DNA from: Cellulomonas sp. JZ18
GTDB taxonomy: Bacteria; Actinomycetota; Actinomycetes; Actinomycetales; Cellulomonadaceae
Assembly (NCBI RefSeq): GCF_009720485.1
Contig: NZ_CP045245.1
Span: forward strand, 558,001-622,000
Direction of reading: 5' to 3'
Length of the DNA: 64,000 nucleotides
In this document: one piece after another, positions 24,176 through 32,448 of the stretch
Numbering within the stretch: the stretch's first letter is position 1
Layout: each line of letters starts with the position of its first letter
The notes under the pieces: model-generated
Databases searched by the model: none
Seen by the model: only the letters and a program-made list of their open reading frames with translations
What the model was told of the DNA's origin: nothing
Position numbers and translations under genes: made by a program

Positions 24176-26236
24176 ATGACGTCGCACGTCCCCGGTCTCC
24201 CGCTGTCCGACCACCTGCGCTACGGCGGTGACTACAACCCGGAGCAGTGGCCGCAGCACGTGTGGGACGCCGACCACGCCGCGTTCGCCGAGGCACGCAT
24301 CACGACGCTGACGGTCGGCGTGTTCGCGTGGGCGCACACCCAGCCCGCGGAGGACCGCTACGACTTCTCCCGCCTCGACGCGATCGTCGAGCGCGTCGCG
24401 GCCGAGGGACGGCAGGTCGTCCTGGCGACGCCGAGCGGCGCCATGCCGCCGTGGCTCGCCCGGGCCTACCCGGACGCGTGCCGGGTCGACTTCGAGGGCC
24501 GGCGGCACGTGTACGGGCAGCGGCACAACCACTGCCCGTCGTCGCCGGACTTCCGGCGGCTGTCGGTCGCGATGGCCGACCGGCTCGCCGAGCGGTACGC
24601 CGGGCACCCGGCGGTGGTCGCGTGGCACGTCGGCAACGAGTACGGCGGGGGCTGCTGGTGCGAGCTCTGCACGGCGGCGTTCCGCGTGTGGCTGCGCGAG
24701 CGGTACGGCTCGCTGGACCGGCTGAACGAGGCCTGGAACACCCTGTTCTGGTCCCACGTCTTCACCGACTGGGACGAGGTCCCGGCGCCGTCGATGCTCT
24801 CGGAGCACTGGCGCGGCCCGAACCACACGGCCTTCCAGGGCATCACCCTCGACTACCGCCGGTTCATGTCCGACGCGCTGCTCGGCGGGTTCGTCGCGGA
24901 GAAGGCCGCGATCCGCGCGCACGACGCGACGACCCCGGTCACGACGAACCTCATGGGCTTCTACCAGCCGGTCGACTACCACCGGTGGGCCGAGCACCTC
25001 GACTTCGCGTCGTGGGACAACTACCCGCCGGTGGACGACCCGCTGCGCACGGCCGCGCGCATGGCGGCGACGCACGCCGCGATGCGGGGCCTCAAGGGCG
25101 GGCAGCCGTTCTGGGTCATGGAGCAGACGCCGTCGATCACGGCCTCGCGCGACGTGAACCCGGTGAAGCGGCCGGGGGTGCTCGCGCTGTGGACGTGGCA
25201 GTCGGTCGCGCACGGCGCCGACGCGGCCCTGTACTTCCAGATGCGGCAGTCCCGGGGCGCGTGCGAGAAGTACCACGGCGCGGTGATCGACCACTCGGGC
25301 CGTACGGACACGCGCGTGTTCCGCGAGGTCGCGGAGCTGGGCGGGGCGCTCGCCGTGACGGGCGACGCGCTGCTCGGCGCCCGGACGCCCGCGCGCGTCG
25401 CGCTGCTGCTCGACTGGGACTCCTGGTGGACCGTCGAGATGACCGACGGCTACAACCGGCACGTCGGCTACCTGCCGACGTTCCTGCAGTACCACCGGGC
25501 GCTGTGGCACGCGAACACCCCGGTCGACGTCGTGCCCGTCACCGCGGACCTGTCGGGGTACGACGTCGTCGTCGCACCGCTGCTGCACATGCTCAAGGGC
25601 GACGTGACCGAGCGCCTGACGGCGTTCGTCGAGGGCGGCGGGTCGCTCGTGACGACGTTCTACGGAGGCCGCGTCGACGAGGACACCAACGCGTTCCTGG
25701 GCGCGCCGCCGCTCGACGCCCTGCTGGGCGTGCGGGTCGAGGAGACGGACTCGGCGGCCCCGGGTGCGACGAACCCCGTCGCGCTGCGCCTGGGCCGGTC
25801 CGAGGTGGTGCACGACGCGGGTCTCGTGTTCGAGCTGCTCGTGCCGCACGCGGGCACCGAGGTCGTCGGCACGTACGGCGCGGACTTCTACGCCGGCACG
25901 CCGGCGGTCACGCGGGCCGGGCGCGGCCGGGGCGAGGCGTGGCACGTGGGCACCGGCCTGGAGGACGACGGCGTGGCGGCCGTGCTGCGCGCGGTGCTCG
26001 ACCGGCACGGGCTCGTCGGCCCGCACGCGGGCGACGACGGCGTGGAGGTCGCGGACCGCGTGGCGCCCGACGGCACGTGCTACCGCTTCCTCCTGCACCA
26101 CGGCGACGCCCTGCGCACCGTGACGCTCGAGGTGGGCGGCACCGACCTGCTGACGGGCCGGGAGGTGGCCGTGGGGGAGGAGCTCACGCTCGCCCCAGCG
26201 CAGGTCATGGTGCTGCGGCAGGGTGAGGCCTGCTGA
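24176..26236 (+). CDS. Beta-galactosidase, GH42
   Basis: This is a 686-residue retaining hydrolase. The N-terminus is classic GH42: YGGDYNPEQWPQHVWDAD. The acid/base glutamate is in AWHVGNEYGGGCWCE and the nucleophile in FWVMEQTPS. The metal-site cysteines typical of GH42 appear in CWCELC. A trimerisation alpha/beta domain (about 395-610) and a small beta domain complete it. It is cytosolic and last in the sugar operon, 15 bases after the YesL-like gene. GH42 enzymes cleave beta-galactosides or alpha-L-arabinopyranosides from plant glycans. Its 3' end overlaps the convergent cysC end by 32 bases. Confidence 0.92.
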   Translation: MTSHVPGLPLSDHLRYGGDYNPEQWPQHVWDADHAAFAEARITTLTVGVFAWAHTQPAEDRYDFSRLDAIVERVAAEGRQVVLATPSGAMPPWLARAYPDACRVDFEGRRHVYGQRHNHCPSSPDFRRLSVAMADRLAERYAGHPAVVAWHVGNEYGGGCWCELCTAAFRVWLRERYGSLDRLNEAWNTLFWSHVFTDWDEVPAPSMLSEHWRGPNHTAFQGITLDYRRFMSDALLGGFVAEKAAIRAHDATTPVTTNLMGFYQPVDYHRWAEHLDFASWDNYPPVDDPLRTAARMAATHAAMRGLKGGQPFWVMEQTPSITASRDVNPVKRPGVLALWTWQSVAHGADAALYFQMRQSRGACEKYHGAVIDHSGRTDTRVFREVAELGGALAVTGDALLGARTPARVALLLDWDSWWTVEMTDGYNRHVGYLPTFLQYHRALWHANTPVDVVPVTADLSGYDVVVAPLLHMLKGDVTERLTAFVEGGGSLVTTFYGGRVDEDTNAFLGAPPLDALLGVRVEETDSAAPGATNPVALRLGRSEVVHDAGLVFELLVPHAGTEVVGTYGADFYAGTPAVTRAGRGRGEAWHVGTGLEDDGVAAVLRAVLDRHGLVGPHAGDDGVEVADRVAPDGTCYRFLLHHGDALRTVTLEVGGTDLLTGREVAVGEELTLAPAQVMVLRQGEAC

Positions 26237-26777
26237 GCCGCGCCAGCTCCGGGATGCTCCCCAGGACGGCGGCGACGGCCGCGGACGGCGTCATCCGGTC
26301 GGTGCGCACCCTCAGGTGGGGGTCCCGGGGCACCTCGTAGCGGCCGTCCAGGCCGGTCAGGTTCGTCAGGCTGCCCTCCCGGGCCCGCGCGTACAGGCCC
26401 TTGGGGTCGCGCTGCACCCGGACCTCCTGGGGGGCGTCGACGTGCACGAGGTAGCACGGGGTGCCGTCCGCCCGGTGCATGTCGACGACCGCCTGCCGCG
26501 ACGCCTCGCCCGGTGCGATCACCGCGACGACGGTGACCACGCCGTGACGGGCCAGGAGGCAGGCGAGCCAGCCGACCCGCCGGACGTGGGTGTCCCGGTC
26601 GCCGTCACCGAACCCGAGCTCGGCGGAGAGCACCGGTCTCACGTCGTCGCCGTCGAGGAGCTCGACGCGCGGCACGCCCGAGCGGACCAGCGTGTCGCGC
26701 AGCGCCCGTCCGAGCGTCGTCTTGCCGGCCGCCGAGACCCCGGTCAACCAGATCGTCATGCCGACCGTCGGACCCAT
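26205..26777 (-). CDS. cysC: Adenylylsulfate (APS) kinase
   Basis: This 190-residue kinase phosphorylates APS to PAPS, the sulfuryl donor of sulfotransferases. The P-loop is GVSAAGKTT at residues 14-22; ELLDGDDVRPVLS and VRRVGWLACLLARHGVVTVVA follow. The diagnostic C-terminal stretch is YLVHVDAPQEVRVQRDPKGLYARA with the FISP-like region replaced by VIAPGEASRQ. ATG 26777 has AGAGGAG upstream. It is the last gene of the KAS III-adenylation-cysC operon, and a sulfotransferase is encoded in the facing operon (38678). That pairing suggests a dedicated PAPS supply for the cluster product rather than assimilation; no other sulfate-assimilation gene is nearby. Confidence 0.87.
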   Translation of the reverse strand: MGPTVGMTIWLTGVSAAGKTTLGRALRDTLVRSGVPRVELLDGDDVRPVLSAELGFGDGDRDTHVRRVGWLACLLARHGVVTVVAVIAPGEASRQAVVDMHRADGTPCYLVHVDAPQEVRVQRDPKGLYARAREGSLTNLTGLDGRYEVPRDPHLRVRTDRMTPSAAVAAVLGSIPELARLSRPHPAAAP

Positions 26778-26791
26778 CGGCTCGTCTCCTC

Positions 26792-28392
26792 TCACGTCGT
26801 GGTCCACGCCCCCGCCTCGTCGGGTCGCGGTGCAGCGACGCGGCGCCGCGCGTCGGGGCGGTGGGGGAGGCGGCTGCCCGGCCGGCCTGCGGCGGCGGCG
26901 CCGAGGGCGCGTCGGTCGACCTTGCCGTTGGCGTTCAGCGGGAGGGACTCGAGGAACACGAAGTCCCGGGGCACCATGAACTGGGGCAGGCGCGCGCCGA
27001 CCTCCGCGCGCAGCACCGCCGGCGGCTGCTCCGCGCCGCTGTAGAACGCGACGAGGTGGTCGTCGACGGCGACGGCCGCCGCGTCGGCGACGCCCGGGCA
27101 CGTGCGGACCGCCTCCTCGACCTCGGCCAGCTCGATGCGGGCGCCGCCGACGTTGACCTGGTTGTCGACGCGCCCGACGTAGGCGAAGGAGCCGTCGTCG
27201 AGCCGGCGCACCACGTCACCCGTCCGGTAGTACCGCTCGCCCTCGTGCACGACGAACCGGTCGGCGTCGTCCCGCGGGTCGAGGTACCCCGGGAACACCT
27301 GCACGCCGGCGAGGCACAGCTCGCCCTCGCGTGCGCGCGGGTCCGGCCGGCCCTGCACGAGCAGCGTCGTCGTGTGGCCCTCGTGCATCGTCCCGATGGG
27401 CACGACGCCGTGGACGCACCGGTCGAGCAGGCCGGGTCGCCAGGTCTGCGCGGAGCAGTTGACCGTCGCCTCGGTCGGTCCGTAGAGGTTGTCGACGCGC
27501 GAGTGCGGGGCCGCGGCCTGCCACTCCTGCGCGGCGGAGTGCAGCAACGGCTCCCCGCAGAACAGGCTCAGGCGCAGCGAGGGCAGCGAGCCCTCCGGCA
27601 GACCGCCGAGCCGACGTGCCCTGGCGATCGTGCTCGGCGGCGAGTACCACACGGTGATGCCGTGCCGCGCCACGAACGCCGGCAGGTTCATCAGCGCTGG
27701 TGTGTCCACGCGGACCAGGCGGCCACCCGTCTGCCACGCACCGAACAGGTCCAGGACCGCGCTGTCGAACGTCAGGTCGTGGAACTGGGAGAAGACGTCG
27801 TGGGGGCCGAGGAACCCGTAGCGCGCACGGACGACCCCGAGGTAGTGGCTCGCGCTGCGGTGGCTGATCGGGACGCCCTTCGGCCGTCCCGTCGACCCTG
27901 ACGTGAACATCACGTACGCGACGTCGTCGGGGCGCACGCGCACCGGTGGCAGGGACGGACCCGCCCCGAGGGGCGCCTCGACGACCGCCACGCCGGTCAG
28001 GACGTCGGCCAGCGCGGGCAGCAGGCCCGCACCCCTGCGGTCCACGACCACGGCCTCGAGCCCGGCGGTCCGGACCTGGTGACGGGTCCGCTCCACGGGG
28101 AAGCTCGTGTTCATGGGGACGACGGCCGCACCCGCGCGCAGCGTCCCGAGGACGGCGGAGTAGGCGGCGACGTCGCGATCCATGAGGACGCCGACGCGCC
28201 GCGGTCGGCCTCCCGCGGCCGCGAGGAGCGCCCGGGCGTACGCGTCGGCCGCCCCGACAGCTCCCGGTACGTGACCTCGGCGTCCCGCGACGTCAGCGCG
28301 ACCCCGTCCCGGTGCAGCTCCGCGCCCGCGAGGAAGTGCCCGTACAGCCCCGCGTCGGCCGGGGTCCCGGCCGGCTCGCCCGGGCGCGTCAC
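26792..28392 (-). CDS. Stand-alone amino-acid adenylation enzyme (apparent frameshift)
   Basis: This is an AMP-forming adenylation domain. Motifs in order are EVTYREL near the start, the core loop YVMFTSGSTGRPKGVP, the amino-acid-type FDSAVLDLF with its aspartate, NLYGPTEATVNCSA, YYRTGDVVRR, GRVDNQVNVGGARIEL and the lysine motif PLNANGKVDRRAL. It has no carrier domain. The first 46 codons, from the GTG at 28392, are in a different frame from the rest. One missing G (plus strand CCCC, 28252-28255) explains this and gives 533 residues. The GTG overlaps the KAS III stop. It probably activates an amino acid for the ACP or the condensation domain; specificity is not readable with confidence. Confidence 0.83.
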
Positions 28393-29318
28393 GAGCGGAG
28401 CACCATGGCCGCGAACTCCCCACCGAGCCCGGCGGCCACCATGAGGTAGTGGTCCCCGGGGGCCAGCAGGTCCTTGTGGCCGGCGTCGGTGCGGTTGACG
28501 AGCTGGTCGGCGCCGAAGCAGTGGCCCACGACCGGCAGGAGGTCCAGGTGCACCCGGTCCCGCGGGACGCCGAGCTCCTTGCACGCGGCGCGCCACCAGA
28601 TCCGGTTCACGTTGTGGGGGAGGATCATCCGGACGTCCGCGGGCTCCACCCCCGCACCGGCCAGCGCGTCCCGCATCACCTCGGTGAGGGTCGGGACGTA
28701 GGCGTCGGAGTAGGCCTTCGGCTCGTCGCCCGTCAGGTGCAGCGTGCTGAAGCGGCCCAGTCGCCGGGTGGCCAGGGAGAGCACCACGTCGCACTCCGCC
28801 GACGCGCTGACGAGGCACGCGGCGGCGGACTCGCCCATCACCGCCGTCCCCCGCAGGAGCCTCGGCACGAAGGCCGTGCACTTCTCGCCGGCCAGGACGA
28901 GTCCCAGCGCGTCCGGCTCGCCGTCCGCCGCGAGCAGGCGGCCCACGAGGTCGAGCGCGACGAGCGTCCCCGCGCAGAACCGCTGGGTCAGCGTGAGGAC
29001 GAGGGCGTCGTGCAGGCCGAGCCGGGCCGCGGCCTCGTGAGCGGGGTTCCGCCGCCCGACGTCGGTGTGCTGCGAGGTGCGGGACACCACGACGTACCGG
29101 ACGCGGCGCTCGGCGCCGGGCAGGCCGGCGAGGGACGAGCCCGCGGCCGTGAGGAGGTCCACGTAGTCCAGGTCGGGCGCCTCGCGGACGGCACCCATGC
29201 CGACGAACTTCGTGTAGATGCCCACGTCGACGGGCGACATGCCCAGGGGGCCCGCGAGCTCGTCGAGCCCGACGGACGTCGCCGGCAGGTAGCCGCTCAC
29301 TTCGACGAGACCGGTCAT
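28389..29318 (-). CDS. KAS III-like enzyme (Cys-His-His)
   Basis: This 309-residue thiolase-fold enzyme is related to beta-ketoacyl-ACP synthase III. The acyl-accepting cysteine is Cys115 in TQRFCAGT and the first histidine His235 in LPHNVNRI. The third position, normally asparagine in FabH (GNTSAAS), is His266 in GHCFGADQL. The end GLGGEFAAMVLRS is typical. It closely resembles the protein at 43641. ATG 29318 is preceded by GAGGTGAG. Together with the adenylation enzyme it would condense or transfer an acyl group; the altered triad suggests acyl transfer or unusual condensation rather than fatty-acid initiation. It faces the ATP-grasp operon across a shared promoter region. Confidence 0.82.
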   Translation of the reverse strand: MTGLVEVSGYLPATSVGLDELAGPLGMSPVDVGIYTKFVGMGAVREAPDLDYVDLLTAAGSSLAGLPGAERRVRYVVVSRTSQHTDVGRRNPAHEAAARLGLHDALVLTLTQRFCAGTLVALDLVGRLLAADGEPDALGLVLAGEKCTAFVPRLLRGTAVMGESAAACLVSASAECDVVLSLATRRLGRFSTLHLTGDEPKAYSDAYVPTLTEVMRDALAGAGVEPADVRMILPHNVNRIWWRAACKELGVPRDRVHLDLLPVVGHCFGADQLVNRTDAGHKDLLAPGDHYLMVAAGLGGEFAAMVLRS

Positions 29319-29430
29319 CGCTCACCTCGGATCGGGACGCGCTCGGCGACCGGTCGACGGACGCCGTGCCTGTGCGGCGACCCGAACTGTGCCGCACCCC
29401 CTGCGACCAGCCAAGACGCGTCGTCGGCGG

Positions 29431-29474
29431 CATCAGCACCTCGTCAGCGGGCTGTCAGCACGGCCCTCTAGCGT
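29431..29474 (+). promoter_or_regulatory. SARP-type operator and promoter of the central operon
   Basis: Three heptamers, CATCAGC (29431-29437), CGTCAGC (29442-29448) and TGTCAGC (29453-29459), repeat every 11 bases. Nine bases after the last comes TAGCGT (29469-29474), a TAnnnT box. SARP activators bind such 11-spaced direct repeats just upstream of the -10. The ATP-grasp gene starts 27 bases further on. Confidence 0.75.
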
Positions 29475-29501
29475 CTGGCCGGACGAAGGGTGAGGGACGT
29501 G

Positions 29502-30830
29502 ATGACGGCAGAACGCGTGGTGCACCTGGGCAACTTCGACGTCGAGGAGCAGTGGGCCGCGGGCGACCCCGGCCTGCCGGCGCCGACGGTGCGGTCGGCG
29601 TCGGCCGTGACCGCCGCGGCCGGTGAGCTCGCGCTGCTGGTCGCCGCGGACGGGCACACCGTCGTCGTCAAGCACCGCCCGGAGGAGGGGCTGCTCGCCC
29701 AGCACGAGCGTCTCGGGTTCGGTGCGCCCGAGGTGCTCGTCGCCGGCACGACGCAGCCGGACCGCCCCGTCACGCTCGACGTCCTGGGGTCGCCCGCGAC
29801 GCTCGACCGCCTCCGCGAGCGTGCGGCCGAGGGCGCCCGGCTCGCTCCGCACGGCTTCTCCGCCGCGGAGGACGAGCTCTGCGCGGTGACCGGCCTGCGT
29901 CGACCGGTGGCCGCCGACGTGGCGGCCGTCAAGCGCATCAACGGCAAGGTCTTCAGCCGGCGGCTCACCGCCGAGCTCGGCCTGCCCCGGCCGCAGGGCT
30001 GGGAGTGCGAGACGGTCGACGAGCTCCAGGGGCTCGCGGCCCGGGTCCGCGCGGTCCTCGAGGCGGGGCGCGCCGTCGGTCTCAAGTCGTCCTGGGGCGT
30101 GTCCGGCAAGGGGATCATGGTCTGCGAGGACGTGGCGCGGTTCGACCAGCTCGTCCGGCTCCTCACCCGCCGTGCGGAGCGCAGCGGCGACCACCGGTTC
30201 GAGGCGGTCCTCGAGGTGTGGCAGGACAAGCGGACCGACCTCAACTACCACTTCACGATCGAGGACGACGGCCGGGTGCGGTTCGACTTCGTCCTCGAGG
30301 CGATCACCGAGGACAGCACGCACCGGGGGCACCGGCTGCCCGACCGCGGCGACCCCCGGCTGCGCGAGCAGCTCGTCGACTGCGCCGAGCGGATCGGCGC
30401 GCGGCTGGCCGACGAGGGCTACCGCGGCCCCGTCGGGGTCGACGCGATCGTCTGCCAGGACGGCACCCTCTTCCCGGTCCTGGAGATCAACGCGCGCAAC
30501 AACATGTCGACGTACCTCACCGGGGTGCAGACGCGGCTGCGCGACGCGGGCTCCGTCGGCGCCGCCGTCCAGATCGACCTCTCGCTCGCCGCGCCCCTGC
30601 GCCACGAGGAGGTCGAGCGGGCGCTGCAGGGCCTGCTCCTGCGGCCGGACTGGCGCGACGGGTTCCTCGTCACGTGCAGCGCGTCGCTCAACGCGTCGGC
30701 CGCGTGGGGCAAGGTCCCGTTCCGCGGCCGGCTGCACGGCGTCGCCGTCGGTCCCGACGACCCCGCCGTGGCCGACCTGGCACGGACAGTCCAGGAGCGA
30801 CTCGAGAAGGCGGTGGCCGATCGTGCATGA
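29502..30830 (+). CDS. ATP-grasp ligase, probable aminoacyl-ACP synthetase (BtrJ-like)
   Basis: The product is 442 residues. An N-terminal domain (1-150) precedes an ATP-grasp fold: KVFSRRLTAELGLPRP, the nucleotide lysine segment AVGLKSSWGVSGKGIMV, EVWQDKRTDLNYHF, and the metal site VLEINARNNMSTYL with Glu and two Asn. The gene order ATP-grasp / PLP decarboxylase / ACP matches butirosin btrJ-btrK-btrI, where BtrJ loads glutamate on the ACP. By analogy it should attach an amino acid's carboxylate to the carrier with ATP. The amino acid is unknown. I choose ATG 29502, four bases after GAGGGA. It is the first gene of a nine-gene operon with overlapping ends. Confidence 0.8.
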   Translation: MTAERVVHLGNFDVEEQWAAGDPGLPAPTVRSASAVTAAAGELALLVAADGHTVVVKHRPEEGLLAQHERLGFGAPEVLVAGTTQPDRPVTLDVLGSPATLDRLRERAAEGARLAPHGFSAAEDELCAVTGLRRPVAADVAAVKRINGKVFSRRLTAELGLPRPQGWECETVDELQGLAARVRAVLEAGRAVGLKSSWGVSGKGIMVCEDVARFDQLVRLLTRRAERSGDHRFEAVLEVWQDKRTDLNYHFTIEDDGRVRFDFVLEAITEDSTHRGHRLPDRGDPRLREQLVDCAERIGARLADEGYRGPVGVDAIVCQDGTLFPVLEINARNNMSTYLTGVQTRLRDAGSVGAAVQIDLSLAAPLRHEEVERALQGLLLRPDWRDGFLVTCSASLNASAAWGKVPFRGRLHGVAVGPDDPAVADLARTVQERLEKAVADRA

Positions 30831-32127
30831 GCAGCTGACCATCCAGGGTGTCCCCGTCGCCGACATCGTCGCCGTCCACGGGTCACCGACCTACGTGTAC
30901 GACGGCGAGGCGCTGACGCAGCAGTACCAGCGGCTGCGCGATGCCCTCCCGGCGGCGGTCGACGTCTTCTACTCGCTGAAGGCGAACCCGAACGTCGCGC
31001 TCACGGCCCTCCTGGTCCGTGCGGGTGCGGGGGCCGAGGTGTCGTCGCTCACGGAGCTGCGGACGGCGCTGCGGGCCGGCGTGGACCCCGCGGACGTCAT
31101 CTTCCTGGGGCCTGGCAAGAGCGACGACGAGCTGCGCGAGTGCTGCGAGCTCGGGGTGCGGGCCGTCGTCGTCGAGTCCCTGCCCGAGCTCGCGCGGCTC
31201 GACGCGGTGGCGGGTGCGGCGGGACGACGGCAGCCGGTCCTGCTCCGCGTCAACCCGGACTTCCAGGTCAAGGGCAGCGGCCTGACGATGGGGGGCAAGG
31301 CCCGCCAGTTCGGCGTCGACGTGGACCAGGCGGTCGCCGCGGGACGCGCCGTCGGGGCGCACGAGTGGGCGCGCGTCGTCGGTGTCCACGTGTACATGGG
31401 CACGCGCATCCTCGCCGCCGAGGCCGTCGTCGAGAACACCGAGCGGATCCTCGCGCTGGCGGAGAGGGTCGCCGAGGCGTGCGGCATCGACCTCGAGGTC
31501 GTCGACGTCGGCGGAGGGCTGGGGGTGCCGTACTTCCCCAAGGAGGACCCCCTGGACCTCGACGTCGTCGGACGAGGCGTGCGGGACGCGGTCGAGCGCT
31601 TCCGTGCCCGGCACCCCCGGGTCCGGATGATCCTCGAGTCCGGTCGCTACCTGGTCGCCGAGTGCGGCACGTACGTGCTGGGCGTCCGGTACGTGAAGGA
31701 GTCGTTCGGGGAGCGCTTCGCCGTGGCGGACGGCGGCACGAACCACCACATGGCGGCGGTCGGGATCGGGTCGGTGCTGAAGCGGAACTTCCCGATGGGC
31801 CTCGTGGGCAGGGCGTCCACGGCGCCGACCGCGCCCTGGCACCTCACCGGCCCGCTGTGCACGCCGGCGGACGAGCTGGGCAAGAACGTCGACCTGCCGT
31901 CCGACCTGCGGCCCGGTGACCTGGTCGGGGTCTTCCGCTCGGGGGCCTACGGGCCGACCGCCTCACCCGTGCACTTCCTCAGCCACGGGTACCCCGCGGA
32001 GGTCCTCGTCCACGACGGCGAGGTCCACCTGGTCCGCCACCGCGACACCCCCGAGGACATGCTCCGCCAGCAGGTCCTGCCCACGATTCTCGACCCTGTG
32101 ACGACCGACGAGGGAGCACTGCTGTGA
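30823..32127 (+). CDS. PLP-dependent decarboxylase, fold type III (BtrK-like)
   Basis: This 434-residue enzyme belongs to the diaminopimelate/ornithine decarboxylase superfamily. The PLP lysine is in VFYSLKANPN (near residue 50). Phosphate and ring contacts appear in VDVGGGLGVPYF and ESGRYLVAECGTYV. The dimer-interface catalytic cysteine segment is GPLCTPADEL. Free-standing lysine biosynthesis is unlikely because the gene is sandwiched, with overlaps, between an ATP-grasp ligase and an ACP. In butirosin, BtrK of this family decarboxylates glutamyl-ACP to gamma-aminobutyryl-ACP, and the same on-carrier reaction is proposed here. Very similar proteins also occur in exopolysaccharide loci, so the substrate needs testing. 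Confidence 0.85.
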   Translation: MHEQLTIQGVPVADIVAVHGSPTYVYDGEALTQQYQRLRDALPAAVDVFYSLKANPNVALTALLVRAGAGAEVSSLTELRTALRAGVDPADVIFLGPGKSDDELRECCELGVRAVVVESLPELARLDAVAGAAGRRQPVLLRVNPDFQVKGSGLTMGGKARQFGVDVDQAVAAGRAVGAHEWARVVGVHVYMGTRILAAEAVVENTERILALAERVAEACGIDLEVVDVGGGLGVPYFPKEDPLDLDVVGRGVRDAVERFRARHPRVRMILESGRYLVAECGTYVLGVRYVKESFGERFAVADGGTNHHMAAVGIGSVLKRNFPMGLVGRASTAPTAPWHLTGPLCTPADELGKNVDLPSDLRPGDLVGVFRSGAYGPTASPVHFLSHGYPAEVLVHDGEVHLVRHRDTPEDMLRQQVLPTILDPVTTDEGALL

Positions 32128-32423
32128 CCGACACCCAGACCCACACCCCGACCGGCACCCCGGCCGGCGCCCTCGACCGTGACGTCGTCGCCCAGGCGGT
32201 GACGCGTGCGCTCGAGGAGACCCTCGGACGGCCCCTGACGGACGTCGAGGACGCCACCAGCCTCTTCGACGAGCTCGGGCTCGACTCCACCGGCGTGCTG
32301 GCGGTGCTGATCTCGCTGGAGGACCAGCTCGGCATCGAGATCGACCCGGAGTCGGTCGACGAGGACCACCTCGCGACCTTCGGCGGGCTGGTCGACTGCG
32401 TGCGGCACAACGGGAAGCCGTGA
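32124..32423 (+). CDS. Acyl carrier protein
   Basis: This is a 99-residue free-standing carrier. A poorly conserved tail of about 20 residues precedes the four-helix domain. The phosphopantetheine serine is Ser55 in FDELGLDSTGVLAVL, followed by the acidic recognition helix EDQLGIEIDPESVDEDHLATFGGLVD. Its GTG overlaps the decarboxylase stop by four bases. It should be activated by the phosphopantetheinyl transferase at the end of the operon and hold the aminoacyl or amine intermediate (BtrI-like role). The KAS III, P450 and condensation proteins are likely partners. Confidence 0.9.
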   Translation: MTDTQTHTPTGTPAGALDRDVVAQAVTRALEETLGRPLTDVEDATSLFDELGLDSTGVLAVLISLEDQLGIEIDPESVDEDHLATFGGLVDCVRHNGKP

Positions 32424-32448
32424 CCGGGCGGTGCGGGAGGGCGGGACT

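Noticed and set aside
22943..26101. A minus-strand open frame of over 1,000 codons opposite the GH39-GH42 genes
   Set aside because: It is the mirror of high-GC codon use on the plus strand: composition is dominated by Arg, Ala, Gly and Val, no domain motif appears, and the plus-strand genes have clear catalytic motifs.
30823..32127. Annotation as lysine-biosynthetic diaminopimelate decarboxylase (lysA)
   Set aside because: The fold and PLP motifs agree, but the gene overlaps an ATP-grasp ligase and an ACP and sits inside a biosynthetic operon, favouring a carrier-bound substrate.
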